A stretch of 29,015 bases of DNA from an uncultured Alphaproteobacteria bacterium (GTDB lineage: Bacteria > Pseudomonadota > Alphaproteobacteria > Rs-D84), in NCBI GenBank assembly GCA_944390185.1, contig CALXPA010000003.1, forward strand, positions 1-29,015, written 5' to 3'. Both the position numbers and the translations under genes were made by a program. Each line of letters starts with the position of its first letter. Position 1 is the first letter of the stretch. A model generated the notes under the pieces. The model saw nothing but the letters and a program-made list of their open reading frames with translations. It ran no database searches and was not told the DNA's origin. This document shows, in pieces, positions 22,073 through 29,015 of the stretch.

Positions 22073-22705
22073 ATGGCAAGAGCAGGCGCAAAGCGCAGCA
22101 CCAGAAAATTAAAAATCGGACGCAGTCTGGGCGTCAACCTGTGGGGCCAGGCAAAATCCCCATTTAACAAGCGTAAATATAAACCGGGCCAGCATGGACC
22201 AACATCGCGTGGCGGTAATTCGTCTGATTATGCAAAGCAGATGCGTGCCAAGCAGACTTTAAAGGGTTACTATGGCAACATCGGCGAAAAGAAATTCCAC
22301 AAATATTATGACGAAGCGAACAACATGCGCGGTGACACACCAGATAATTTGATTGGGTTGCTGGAACGTCGCTTGGACGCGGTTGTGTATCGTGCGAAAT
22401 TGGCGCCGACGGTTTTTTCTGCCCGCCAGTTGGTCAGCCACGGTCACATCTATGTCAATGGCAAACGCGTGAAAATCGCATCGTACCAGGTTAAACCAGG
22501 CGATGTCATCACCGTCAGTGACAAGGCAAAACAGATGCCGTTGGTTGTTTTGGCGCTGGAATCGGGCGAACGCAATTGGCCGGACTATATCAATGTGGAC
22601 AGTGCGAACTTTACCGCGACATTTACGCGTGTACCATTGTTCGAAGACGTCCCATATCCTGTCCAGATGTTCCCGGAACTGGTCGTCGAATTCTATTCTC
22701 GTTAA
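22073..22705 (+). CDS. rpsD: 30S ribosomal protein S4
   Basis: This 210-residue protein is a primary 16S rRNA-binding assembly protein of the 30S subunit. The N-terminal domain has LGVNLWGQAKSPFNKRKYKPGQHG. The S4 RNA-binding domain is clear: LERRLDAVVYRAKLAPTVFSARQLVSHGHIYVNGKRV. The alphaproteobacterial C-terminal VPYPVQMFPELVVEFYSR is present. An AAAGGATG site precedes the start. The approximately 150-base leader holds a TATGTG/CACATA hairpin that could be part of S4 autoregulation, but no known S4 site was recognised. The gene stands alone, outside the alpha operon arrangement of E. coli. Confidence 0.98.
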   Translation: MARAGAKRSTRKLKIGRSLGVNLWGQAKSPFNKRKYKPGQHGPTSRGGNSSDYAKQMRAKQTLKGYYGNIGEKKFHKYYDEANNMRGDTPDNLIGLLERRLDAVVYRAKLAPTVFSARQLVSHGHIYVNGKRVKIASYQVKPGDVITVSDKAKQMPLVVLALESGERNWPDYINVDSANFTATFTRVPLFEDVPYPVQMFPELVVEFYSR

Positions 22706-22724
22706 TAATAACGCGACAGAATTT

Positions 22725-22756
22725 AATCCCGCCCATCCGGCGGGATTTCTTTTTAC
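22725..22756 (+). terminator. Intrinsic terminator of rpsD
   Basis: AATCCCGCC-CATCC-GGCGGGATT is followed by TCTTTTT. Confidence 0.9.
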
Positions 22757-22805
22757 TGGCAAAATTTGCATAAACAATATAATATAAGACGCAAAAGGAT
22801 TTATT

Positions 22806-23798
22806 ATGTCAGATAAAGTTGTTCTAACTGGAATCAAACCAACCGGCACCCCGCATTTGGGGAATTATGTCGCCGCGCTGAAACCATTGGTTGAAATGGC
22901 AAAAACAAACAAAACATTTGTGTTTATTGCTGATTTGCACGCATTAAATATTATCCACGACCCCGCCCAGATTAAACAGCATACGTACGAAATCGCGGCA
23001 ATACTGATGGCGTTGGGACTGAATCTGGATAACGCCGTGTTATTCCGTCAATCCGATATTGTCCAGGTTTCTCAACTGGCGATGATGCTGATGAACGTCA
23101 CGCCAAAGGGGCTGATGAATCGCGCCCATTCGTACAAGGCGGCGGTTGATAAAAATACCGCCATTGGTGCCGATGTGGATGCGGGCGTTAATATGGGGCT
23201 GTATACGTATCCGATACTGATGGCGGCCGATATATTGCTGTATAATTCGGACATTGTGCCGGTGGGTGCCGACCAGAAACAGCATGTCGAATTTGCGCGT
23301 GATATCGCGGGATACTTTAACCATACCTATGGCGAAACGTTCAAATTGCCTGAACCCATGATTGGCACAGATACAGGCATCATCCCGGGACTGGACGGAC
23401 GAAAGATGAGCAAATCGTACGATAACGTTATCCCGTTATTCGCGCCAGAATCAGAACTGAAAAAGAAAATTATGCGCATCATTACCGACAGCAAATTGCC
23501 GGAAGAGGCGAAAAATCCAGACGAATCCACAATATTCCAACTGTATAAACATTTTGCCGATGAAAATGAAACCACAGATTTTCGTGCGAAATTCGAACGT
23601 GGTGGCATGGGATACGGCGACGCGAAAAAGATTTTATTTGAAAAAATAAATTCTGTATTGGCCGCCCCGCGGATGGAATATGAACGCCTGGTGGCAAATA
23701 CGGCGGAACTGGACCCCATTTTGGCGGCCGGTGCGGCGCGCGCGCGCAGCGTTGCTGAAAAAACATATGAACGTGTTCATCGTGCAATGTTGGGATAA
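22806..23798 (+). CDS. trpS: Tryptophanyl-tRNA synthetase
   Basis: This 330-residue class I synthetase charges tRNA-Trp. The HIGH-type signature is TGIKPTGTPHLGNYVAALK (about residues 8-26), and the KMSKS loop is intact in GRKMSKSYDN (about 198-207). VFIADLHALN and DADPV-like VPVGADQKQHVEFARD follow the family pattern. The length matches bacterial TrpRS at about 330. AAAGGA and a TATAAT box (22778-22783) lie upstream, though no strong -35 is seen. It may be the first gene of a trpS-SIMPL-xerC cluster. Confidence 0.97.
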   Translation: MSDKVVLTGIKPTGTPHLGNYVAALKPLVEMAKTNKTFVFIADLHALNIIHDPAQIKQHTYEIAAILMALGLNLDNAVLFRQSDIVQVSQLAMMLMNVTPKGLMNRAHSYKAAVDKNTAIGADVDAGVNMGLYTYPILMAADILLYNSDIVPVGADQKQHVEFARDIAGYFNHTYGETFKLPEPMIGTDTGIIPGLDGRKMSKSYDNVIPLFAPESELKKKIMRIITDSKLPEEAKNPDESTIFQLYKHFADENETTDFRAKFERGGMGYGDAKKILFEKINSVLAAPRMEYERLVANTAELDPILAAGAARARSVAEKTYERVHRAMLG

Positions 23799-23800
23799 TG

Positions 23801-23816
23801 CTGGTATAATAACCAG
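23801..23816. promoter_or_regulatory. Inverted repeat enclosing a -10-like box before the SIMPL gene
   Basis: CTGGT (23801-23805) and ACCAG (23812-23816) flank a TATAAT at 23805-23810. No good -35 was found, so it could be an operator-bound weak promoter or a small RNA hairpin. Confidence 0.3.
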
Positions 23817-23843
23817 AAATACATACAAACCAAGGGAGAGAAT

Positions 23844-24584
23844 ATGAAAAACGCATTAATCTGGACGGGCAGTGTGATTGGTGTTGGCGCGGTGTTGGCG
23901 CTGGTGTTTGGGTGGCTGGACAAACCGACAACGCCACGCGTAATATCGGTCAATGGCGAATGTTTGACCACTGCACCCAAAGACAGAACGGCAATCACGC
24001 TGCGCGTGACGACGCTGGATAAGTCTGCGGCGACATCGATGAAGCTGGCTACCGCCAAAATTAACGAGATTACAAATTATCTAAAGACCCAAGATGTGCA
24101 AATGCAGACGACAGAATTCAATTCCTATGAACGCAGCGAATGGAACAGCAAACTGGAAAAATCGGTTGTCTTGGGCACAGAAACAACAATCGCGGTCGAA
24201 GTATCGGCGGATAATATCGAAACAATCGAAAATATATTGTCTCAGTTTGCGGGCCAAGAAGACGTATATTCTGAAAATTTGCGCATGTACACCAGCGCCG
24301 AAGTGATGAAGCCAATATTGGAAAATTGTTTGGCAACGGCGGTTGAAAACGCACGCGAACGTGCGGGTGCACTGGCGGCGGGCGATGGACGCCGTGCGGG
24401 CGATATGTTAAGTGTATCGTACAATGTTTCTAATTCTGCGGCGGTCCAGCCACGGGCATCAAATTTCTTGGCGGCGTCTGCCAAGATGGTTGTTGCCGAT
24501 GCCGCTGTTAATGCCACGGGCAGCATCGTTGCCAAAGATACCGAGGTTTCTGTCACGGTATCCGCAACATTTGAAATACAGTAG
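23844..24584 (+). CDS. SIMPL-domain (DUF541) exported or membrane-anchored protein
   Basis: This 246-residue protein has an N-terminal hydrophobic segment (residues 4-25) and then a SIMPL/DUF541 domain. VISVNGECLTTAPKDRTAITLRV matches the start of the domain. The segment NARERAGALAAGDGRRAGDMLSVSYN and the closing EVSVTVSATFEIQ are typical. The family is periplasmic or membrane-linked, and its function is not firmly defined. A GGGAGAG ribosome site precedes the start. The xerC gene follows after 5 bases, so they are co-transcribed. Confidence 0.88.
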   Translation: MKNALIWTGSVIGVGAVLALVFGWLDKPTTPRVISVNGECLTTAPKDRTAITLRVTTLDKSAATSMKLATAKINEITNYLKTQDVQMQTTEFNSYERSEWNSKLEKSVVLGTETTIAVEVSADNIETIENILSQFAGQEDVYSENLRMYTSAEVMKPILENCLATAVENARERAGALAAGDGRRAGDMLSVSYNVSNSAAVQPRASNFLAASAKMVVADAAVNATGSIVAKDTEVSVTVSATFEIQ

Positions 24585-24589
24585 TAATA

Positions 24590-25504
24590 ATGAATGAAAT
24601 TGTCGCCGCGTTCATAGAATATCTGGCACAGACCAAGAATTATTCTGTGCACACGGCGACGGCGTACGAAACGGACGTACGTGATTTTATAAAATTCTAT
24701 TCAAACTATACGGGCGGTCCGATTGAATTGACCGATATCGCGCGTGCAGACACGGTTGTGTTTCGGGCGTGGCTGGCGGATTGCCAGCGTCGTGGGCATT
24801 CTAATAAATCTATGGCGCGCGGGCTATCGGCGCTGCGTGGATTTTACAGATACCTGGCGCGCTATCATAATATCAAGAACAGCGCAATTGGTCTGATGTC
24901 GTCGCCACGTGTCCCGCGCAAATTATCCAAGGCCATTGACATTGATGATGTGCATGATATGCATGATGCAATCCGTCAAATTGATGACCGTGCGCCATGG
25001 ATTGCGGCGCGTGATTGGGCGTTGGTCATATTGATGTTCGGGTGTGGACTGCGTATATCCGAAGCGCTGTCGTTAAAAAACGCCGATGTTCGTGGTCGCC
25101 CAGATGCATTGCGCATCGTGGGCAAGGGCAACAAAGAACGCATTGTTCCGATATTGCCTGTGGTATTGGATGCAATTGACCAGTATATTCGGTTGCGTCC
25201 GTTCGGAACCGCGCCAGACGATGCACTGTTTCGCAGTGTGCGGGGATTGCCGATGTCCCCACGCATGGCGGAAAAGGTTGTTGAAAAGTTGCGGCATTAT
25301 CTGCAACTGCCTGATTATGTAACCCCGCATGCACTGCGACATACATTTGCGACGGCGATGTTATCGGGCGGTGCTGACTTGCGCAGTTTACAAGAATTAT
25401 TGGGGCATGCATCATTATCCACGACCCAGTTGTATACGCGCGTCAACCTGGACCAGATTCAAGATATTTACATGCATTCGCATCCGCGCGCAGATGACGA
25501 ATAG
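24590..25504 (+). CDS. xerC: Tyrosine recombinase XerC
   Basis: This 304-residue recombinase works with XerD to resolve chromosome dimers at dif. The N-terminal SAM-like DNA-binding domain begins FIEYLAQTKNYSVHTATAYETDVRDFIKF. The catalytic residues are visible: Arg in FGCGLRISEAL (about 150-160), Lys in IVGKGNKERIVPI, HALRHTFAT with His and Arg (about 246-254), and the GHASLSTTQLYTR block with the nucleophile Tyr near residue 281. The length and housekeeping neighbours favour a chromosomal Xer over a phage integrase. XerC versus XerD was decided on overall resemblance and is moderately sure. Confidence 0.9.
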   Translation: MNEIVAAFIEYLAQTKNYSVHTATAYETDVRDFIKFYSNYTGGPIELTDIARADTVVFRAWLADCQRRGHSNKSMARGLSALRGFYRYLARYHNIKNSAIGLMSSPRVPRKLSKAIDIDDVHDMHDAIRQIDDRAPWIAARDWALVILMFGCGLRISEALSLKNADVRGRPDALRIVGKGNKERIVPILPVVLDAIDQYIRLRPFGTAPDDALFRSVRGLPMSPRMAEKVVEKLRHYLQLPDYVTPHALRHTFATAMLSGGADLRSLQELLGHASLSTTQLYTRVNLDQIQDIYMHSHPRADDE

Positions 25505-25506
25505 AA

Positions 25507-25531
25507 TAAAAAACGCCCCAACGGGGCGTTT
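25507..25531. terminator. Terminator shared by rnpB and xerC
   Basis: AACGCCCC-AAC-GGGGCGTT lies between the xerC stop codon and the rnpB 3' end. The T run is stronger on the minus strand, so it mainly serves rnpB. Confidence 0.85.
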
Positions 25532-25866
25532 CACAGATGCGCTATAAGCCGGATTCTGTTCTGCCGCTGGCCCAGTCGTTTCCAACCACGCCAGGGTAGC
25601 GAGCATAATTAGTCTGCATATCATGTTACCACAATATGTCTTGCCTTCTACCCGTCCCCAACCTGGGACTCGTTCCAGGGGACCTATTTGAAGTTGCTGC
25701 GCGCAGAGATTGCCCGTTTCACCCGATATATTTCAATCGATTCGTCACTGTTGCTCTAATCGTCGGGTCGCCCCGCTCGGTCATTAGCCGATACGCTGTC
25801 CCATGCAGTCCGGACTTTCCTCCAGCCGATTATTCATCGTGCCAGCTATGCTCCACGCATCTGCGG
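25531..25866 (-). ncRNA. rnpB: RNase P RNA
   Basis: This is the catalytic RNA that matures tRNA 5' ends. On the minus strand the conserved bacterial class A segments occur in order: GAGGAAAGTCCGGAC near the 5' end (25822-25808), GGGTGAAACGGGCAATCTC in the middle, and ACAGAATCCGGCTTA near the 3' end. Helix P1 closes by pairing CAGATGCG (25863-25856) with CGCATCTG (25541-25534). The estimated length is about 336 nt. Both ends are predicted from P1 and from the promoter, so they may be off by several bases. Confidence 0.95.
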
Positions 25867-25871
25867 ACGCT

Positions 25872-25899
25872 ATGTTAGCATTTTTTTTAACAAATTCAA
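25872..25899 (-). promoter_or_regulatory. Promoter of rnpB
   Basis: On the minus strand TTGAAT (25899-25894) and TAACAT (25877-25872) are spaced by 16 bp, with a predicted start near 25866, just upstream of P1. Confidence 0.6.
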
Positions 25900-25930
25900 T
25901 TAAAAAGCCCCATTGTCCGGATTTTTTTAC

Positions 25931-25960
25931 TTGCAACACCAAGCACATTTTTCATAAAAT
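25931..25960 (+). promoter_or_regulatory. Promoter of the Cys-rich protein gene
   Basis: TTGCAA (25931-25936) and TAAAAT (25955-25960) are spaced by 18 bp, about 30 bases upstream of the ATG at 25992. Confidence 0.5.
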
Positions 25961-25991
25961 AAACAAGAAAAGAGAAAAAGAAGTGGGAATA

Positions 25992-28685
25992 ATGTCCAGA
26001 TTATTGCGTATATTATCGGCGGTGTTTTTACTTACATTATCGGGGGGTGGCGCGTTCGCGGGCGCGTATATGTGTCCGGCGCATATGATGTACACGCGTT
26101 GCAAACCTGATTATTATTTGGATGACTGTGGTAATCATCGCGACGGGCGTATTCTGGATGTCGCGGATTTGGAAATGAATAACCAGTGTTTACCGTGCCC
26201 AAATGGATATCAGTGTGATGGCGAACGTGCATGTCCTGGTACTGGTACGACGGCGGTGATCATATCATATAACCTGAATGGGGGCACTGGTACAACGCCA
26301 TCTGATACAATATGCACTACAGAATCGACATGCGTGTTAAATAATGGTAATACGAACTCATTTCGTCGTGCGGGTTATGTGTTATTGGGTTGGGCCACCA
26401 GTGCATCTGGGACCCCATCATGGACGATTACGGCCACGGCTAATGATACTGTTTATGCAATATGGTCTGCATGTACCGGTGCCACGTTCAAGCCTGAACG
26501 TGTTGTCGCAACAGGTGGATGCACTGCGTGCCCATCGATATATGACGATAATACATCGCCGGCCAAGACATCAGTATATCAGTGCCAGGTGCGAACAACC
26601 GCGGGATACTATATCGCAAATGAGCACGACAGCACAGAAACCCAGTGCACTGGCGCGAATTATTGTCCCAGTGAATTGGTGGATTATGGTTCGAAAAATG
26701 CGCCCTACGCGTGCCCTGATGATGGCGAACATCCTAAAACAACGCCATGGCCCGATAACTACTATAACCCAACGATGGATTACATCGCGTTGCAGACATG
26801 GCGTACTGGACAGCAGGCGATAACAGATTGCAGGGTGAATTACCAGTTTCAGAATGAACGTGGACAGTTGCGTGTCGAAGACATCAGGTATAATCCTGAG
26901 ACTGATGAGTACGATAACATAGATGGTAATAGTCCATATTATATGAAATTGCACCCGGGCTATTATGGCAGACAACAGGTATATGATCCTTCTGGATGTA
27001 ATGCAAACACCGCTAGTGGCAAAAGAATGCTGTATAGAGAGGCCGTACCATGCCCCGCGGGCAGTTATTGTCCTGGTACGTGGCCAGATTTTGTGCCGGA
27101 TTGTAATAATCCTGATTATCAGTACACCGAGACGAACTTTATTTACACGTGCCCCAGTACGTACGCATCATCTGCGGCCCAGTCGACATCTATAAACGCG
27201 TGCTATCTGAACACGACGGCGGGAAAATACGTTGCGACGGCGGGCGCGGGCCAGGTAACATGCCTGGCGGGCGGGTACTGTGCGGGCGGGACCAAGGTGT
27301 TCTATAACGGCACCGGCGGTCGTACCGCATGCGTCATTGGGTCATACAGTGAAACCGGGTCTTCGACGGGCTGTATCGCGTGCCAGGATGGAACAACCAC
27401 CAGTGCCGCTGGGTCGGCAACGTGTAATGCCACGTGTGCAAATGCAACCGATTCCCAGGGTGATGATGCCGTAAAATCATGGGCCGATGCCACATGGAAT
27501 ACAAACAACACTGTGACAAATCTGTGCGTTGCGGTATCGTGCCGGGGTGGTGCCGAAGGTCACTATTTGGATTCTGGCAATTGTCCACGGTGCGACAGTT
27601 TGGCGAATGGTCTGTATCCGCGCAGCGCGAACAGTGGAACCACCGGCGGGACCGAGGCATGCTTTATGTACACAGACAGTATTGCCGGTCATTATATCGC
27701 GACTGAACGTGCAGATACGGCAACACCATGCCCGTTGGGCCAGTACTTTGCAGGGTCTGACACTGCGGTTATCCACTATGGCCAGACATCACACTGTGAT
27801 ACGTGTCCAGATAATACATATGCAGATCATACCGGTATGACGCAGTGTACGCCATGTTTGGAAAACTATACAACATACGGCGAAAAGATATCTGCATCTG
27901 CGTGTCGGATTCAGTGCCAGGGGGGATCATACCTGGCGACGGCGAACGCAACGCGTTGCACGGATGTTGGTCCGTCTTATTGGGCGCCCCAGGCTTGGGT
28001 AACCCAGGGATCGGTCGGAACACGAAATAGGTGCCCTGATGGTATGACGACGATCGGGTATGGTGCTGGCGCGGATGAATCTGGGGATTGCGGTCGCGTG
28101 TTGCATATTGGCGATGGCAAGTTGTACCTGCGCAGTGGGAAAAAGACGGAATTGTCACTGAATGTAAAAATTGGCGACACGACGTACTATGGGAACATGT
28201 CAACAGAAGATAATTATATGAGCGATGGTATAACCCAGCGTCTGAAGATAAACATTGATGGCACAGAATATTCGGTCTATGACGACAGTGGTGCATCGTA
28301 TTTGGGGGGTGATGAACCATCGGTAACATTGGATCCGAATGTCGTACCTGCGTCAATCAGCCCCAGTAATTATAATTCTGCGACGGGGATGGCGTGGTCT
28401 GCGACATTCGCGGATGGCACTGTTGTCAGCGGTAATGGCGCATGCGATGCAACAACGGCATCAAATGGTGATATCTCGGCAACTGGATTCAGCCCCAGTG
28501 GCAGTGGTACCGGATGTTGGTGCCGGATAGAGAACCCAGCAGAGGGCGCGCGTTGGGTATACGCAACGACGGTTTCGCAATGTTCGACCAAGTGCGGATA
28601 TATGTGCGCAAATAATATGAAGGGCAGCAGCAGCAAGAACATAACATACCGTTCGAATTTATATTCTACGGCTGGGTTACTATAG
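25992..28685 (+). CDS. Large exported Cys-rich protein with InlB-like repeat
   Basis: This 897-residue protein has a signal peptide with likely cleavage after AFA (residue 23). An InlB/Flg_new-type beta repeat follows at about 90-160 (ISYNLNGGTGTTP then RAGYVLLGWAT and DTVYAIW). A long region (about 165-700) is full of paired Cys in short repeats such as CPAGSYCPG, CLAGGYCAGG and CTPCLENYTTYGEKISASAC. These recall eukaryotic GCC2/GCC3 or TNFR-like modules. The last 200 residues form a distinct C-terminal region (HIGDGKLYLRSGKKTELSLNVKIG) ending with a Cys cluster and no obvious anchor. The function is unknown; surface or secreted host contact is inferred. ATG 25992 is chosen because it begins the signal peptide; the frame is open back to 25803 across rnpB. 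The ribosome site is weak. Confidence 0.85.
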   Translation: MSRLLRILSAVFLLTLSGGGAFAGAYMCPAHMMYTRCKPDYYLDDCGNHRDGRILDVADLEMNNQCLPCPNGYQCDGERACPGTGTTAVIISYNLNGGTGTTPSDTICTTESTCVLNNGNTNSFRRAGYVLLGWATSASGTPSWTITATANDTVYAIWSACTGATFKPERVVATGGCTACPSIYDDNTSPAKTSVYQCQVRTTAGYYIANEHDSTETQCTGANYCPSELVDYGSKNAPYACPDDGEHPKTTPWPDNYYNPTMDYIALQTWRTGQQAITDCRVNYQFQNERGQLRVEDIRYNPETDEYDNIDGNSPYYMKLHPGYYGRQQVYDPSGCNANTASGKRMLYREAVPCPAGSYCPGTWPDFVPDCNNPDYQYTETNFIYTCPSTYASSAAQSTSINACYLNTTAGKYVATAGAGQVTCLAGGYCAGGTKVFYNGTGGRTACVIGSYSETGSSTGCIACQDGTTTSAAGSATCNATCANATDSQGDDAVKSWADATWNTNNTVTNLCVAVSCRGGAEGHYLDSGNCPRCDSLANGLYPRSANSGTTGGTEACFMYTDSIAGHYIATERADTATPCPLGQYFAGSDTAVIHYGQTSHCDTCPDNTYADHTGMTQCTPCLENYTTYGEKISASACRIQCQGGSYLATANATRCTDVGPSYWAPQAWVTQGSVGTRNRCPDGMTTIGYGAGADESGDCGRVLHIGDGKLYLRSGKKTELSLNVKIGDTTYYGNMSTEDNYMSDGITQRLKINIDGTEYSVYDDSGASYLGGDEPSVTLDPNVVPASISPSNYNSATGMAWSATFADGTVVSGNGACDATTASNGDISATGFSPSGSGTGCWCRIENPAEGARWVYATTVSQCSTKCGYMCANNMKGSSSKNITYRSNLYSTAGLL

Positions 28686-28709
28686 GTTATGTAAGACGGG
28701 GCGCGGGGG

Positions 28710-29015
28710 CCGGCGTTCTTCTTACTTGTCATCCCGCGGCTTGACCGCGGGATCCAGGTGAATAGAGTCCTGTGCGTCAGCACAGACAACAGCGGTTTGT
28801 GTCGCTGCGCGACGGGTTAATTAACCTGGGCCCCGCGATCAAGTCGCGGGGTGACAAAATAATGCCTGCGGCGCAAGGGATCCCGGCCTGCGCCGGGATC
28901 CAATGCACCGCAGGTTTTACGTCCGGTATTTGTCTTTTCTGTCATCCCGTGGCGCGGTTCTCGGCGTTCTTCTTACTTGTCATCCTGCGACTTGACCCTC
29001 GGCGTTCTTCTTACT
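28710..29015 (+). repeat. Composite palindromic repeat cluster 3 plus tandem CGGCGTTCTTCTTACT units
   Basis: Modules A, B and C occur in the same order as in cluster 1 (28727-28914). Module C is extended here into a long near-perfect palindrome (28865-28914). CGGCGTTCTTCTTACT occurs at 28711, 28962 and 29000. The last two copies form a 38-base direct repeat that includes a shortened module A (CATCCTGCGACTTGACC). The window ends inside this array. No gene is supported here. Confidence 0.8.

Noticed and set aside
24590..25504. Tyrosine recombinase as a mobile-element integrase
   Set aside because: Its length and sequence fit chromosomal XerC, it is in an operon-like cluster with a SIMPL gene, and no attachment site, phage or transposon gene is nearby.
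25803..25991. N-terminal extension of the Cys-rich protein
   Set aside because: It runs through rnpB and its promoter; the signal peptide begins at 25992.

Overview
The window looks like a compact chromosome segment of an alphaproteobacterium with a reduced, possibly host-associated genome. The sequence supports this through gene families, short intergenic gaps, many overlapping genes, an RpoH-like promoter at groESL, and dispersed palindromic repeats of the general kind common in Alphaproteobacteria. The Cys-rich secreted protein with an InlB-type repeat, the compact AlaRS and the short TilS suggest an uncultured gut- or eukaryote-associated lineage. The exact lineage is an inference and was not checked by search. 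No phage, transposase, CRISPR array or tRNA gene was found.

Layout. 1-1400: a strong promoter with a roughly 90-nt structured RNA ending in an intrinsic terminator, then a structured leader and a surface lipoprotein (TbpB-like barrel). 1401-1989: composite palindromic repeats, then a leader peptide plus attenuator in front of lysS. 1990-4896: lysS and a divergent RelA/SpoT-like protein, apparently one operon. 5047-5391: a cold-shock-domain protein. 5485-5758: second repeat cluster. 5818-7740 (minus): groES-groEL. 7887-8439: HIT protein and a YggU/DUF167 protein. 8436-8987 (minus): LOG-family protein. 9040-12558: overlapping tilS-ftsH-metallo-hydrolase operon. 12585-15927 (minus): RNase J and an M23 peptidase. 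15949-16728: prmC. 16756-19733 (minus): compact alaS and a glycosyltransferase-like protein. 19831-20822: membrane protein and the HU gene. 20859-21273 (minus): a small HTH regulator behind a structured attenuator-like leader. 21377-22705: lemA and rpsD. 22806-25504: trpS, a SIMPL protein and xerC. 25531-25866 (minus): rnpB. 25992-28685: the large Cys-rich exported protein. 28710-29015: third repeat cluster.

Most genes serve translation (lysS, tilS, prmC, alaS, rpsD, trpS, rnpB), RNA decay (RNase J), protein quality control (groESL, ftsH), nucleoid or chromosome upkeep (hup, xerC) and the envelope (lipoprotein, M23, lemA). The most interesting content is regulatory. A nine-residue leader peptide with tandem Lys codons precedes mutually exclusive antiterminator and terminator hairpins ahead of lysS and the RelA/SpoT-like gene. 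This reads as ribosome-mediated attenuation that would link lysyl-tRNA charging to both genes. A second attenuator-like RNA precedes the small HTH gene. The prmC and glycosyltransferase genes appear to make leaderless mRNAs. All of this was read by eye, and no fold energies or database searches were run.
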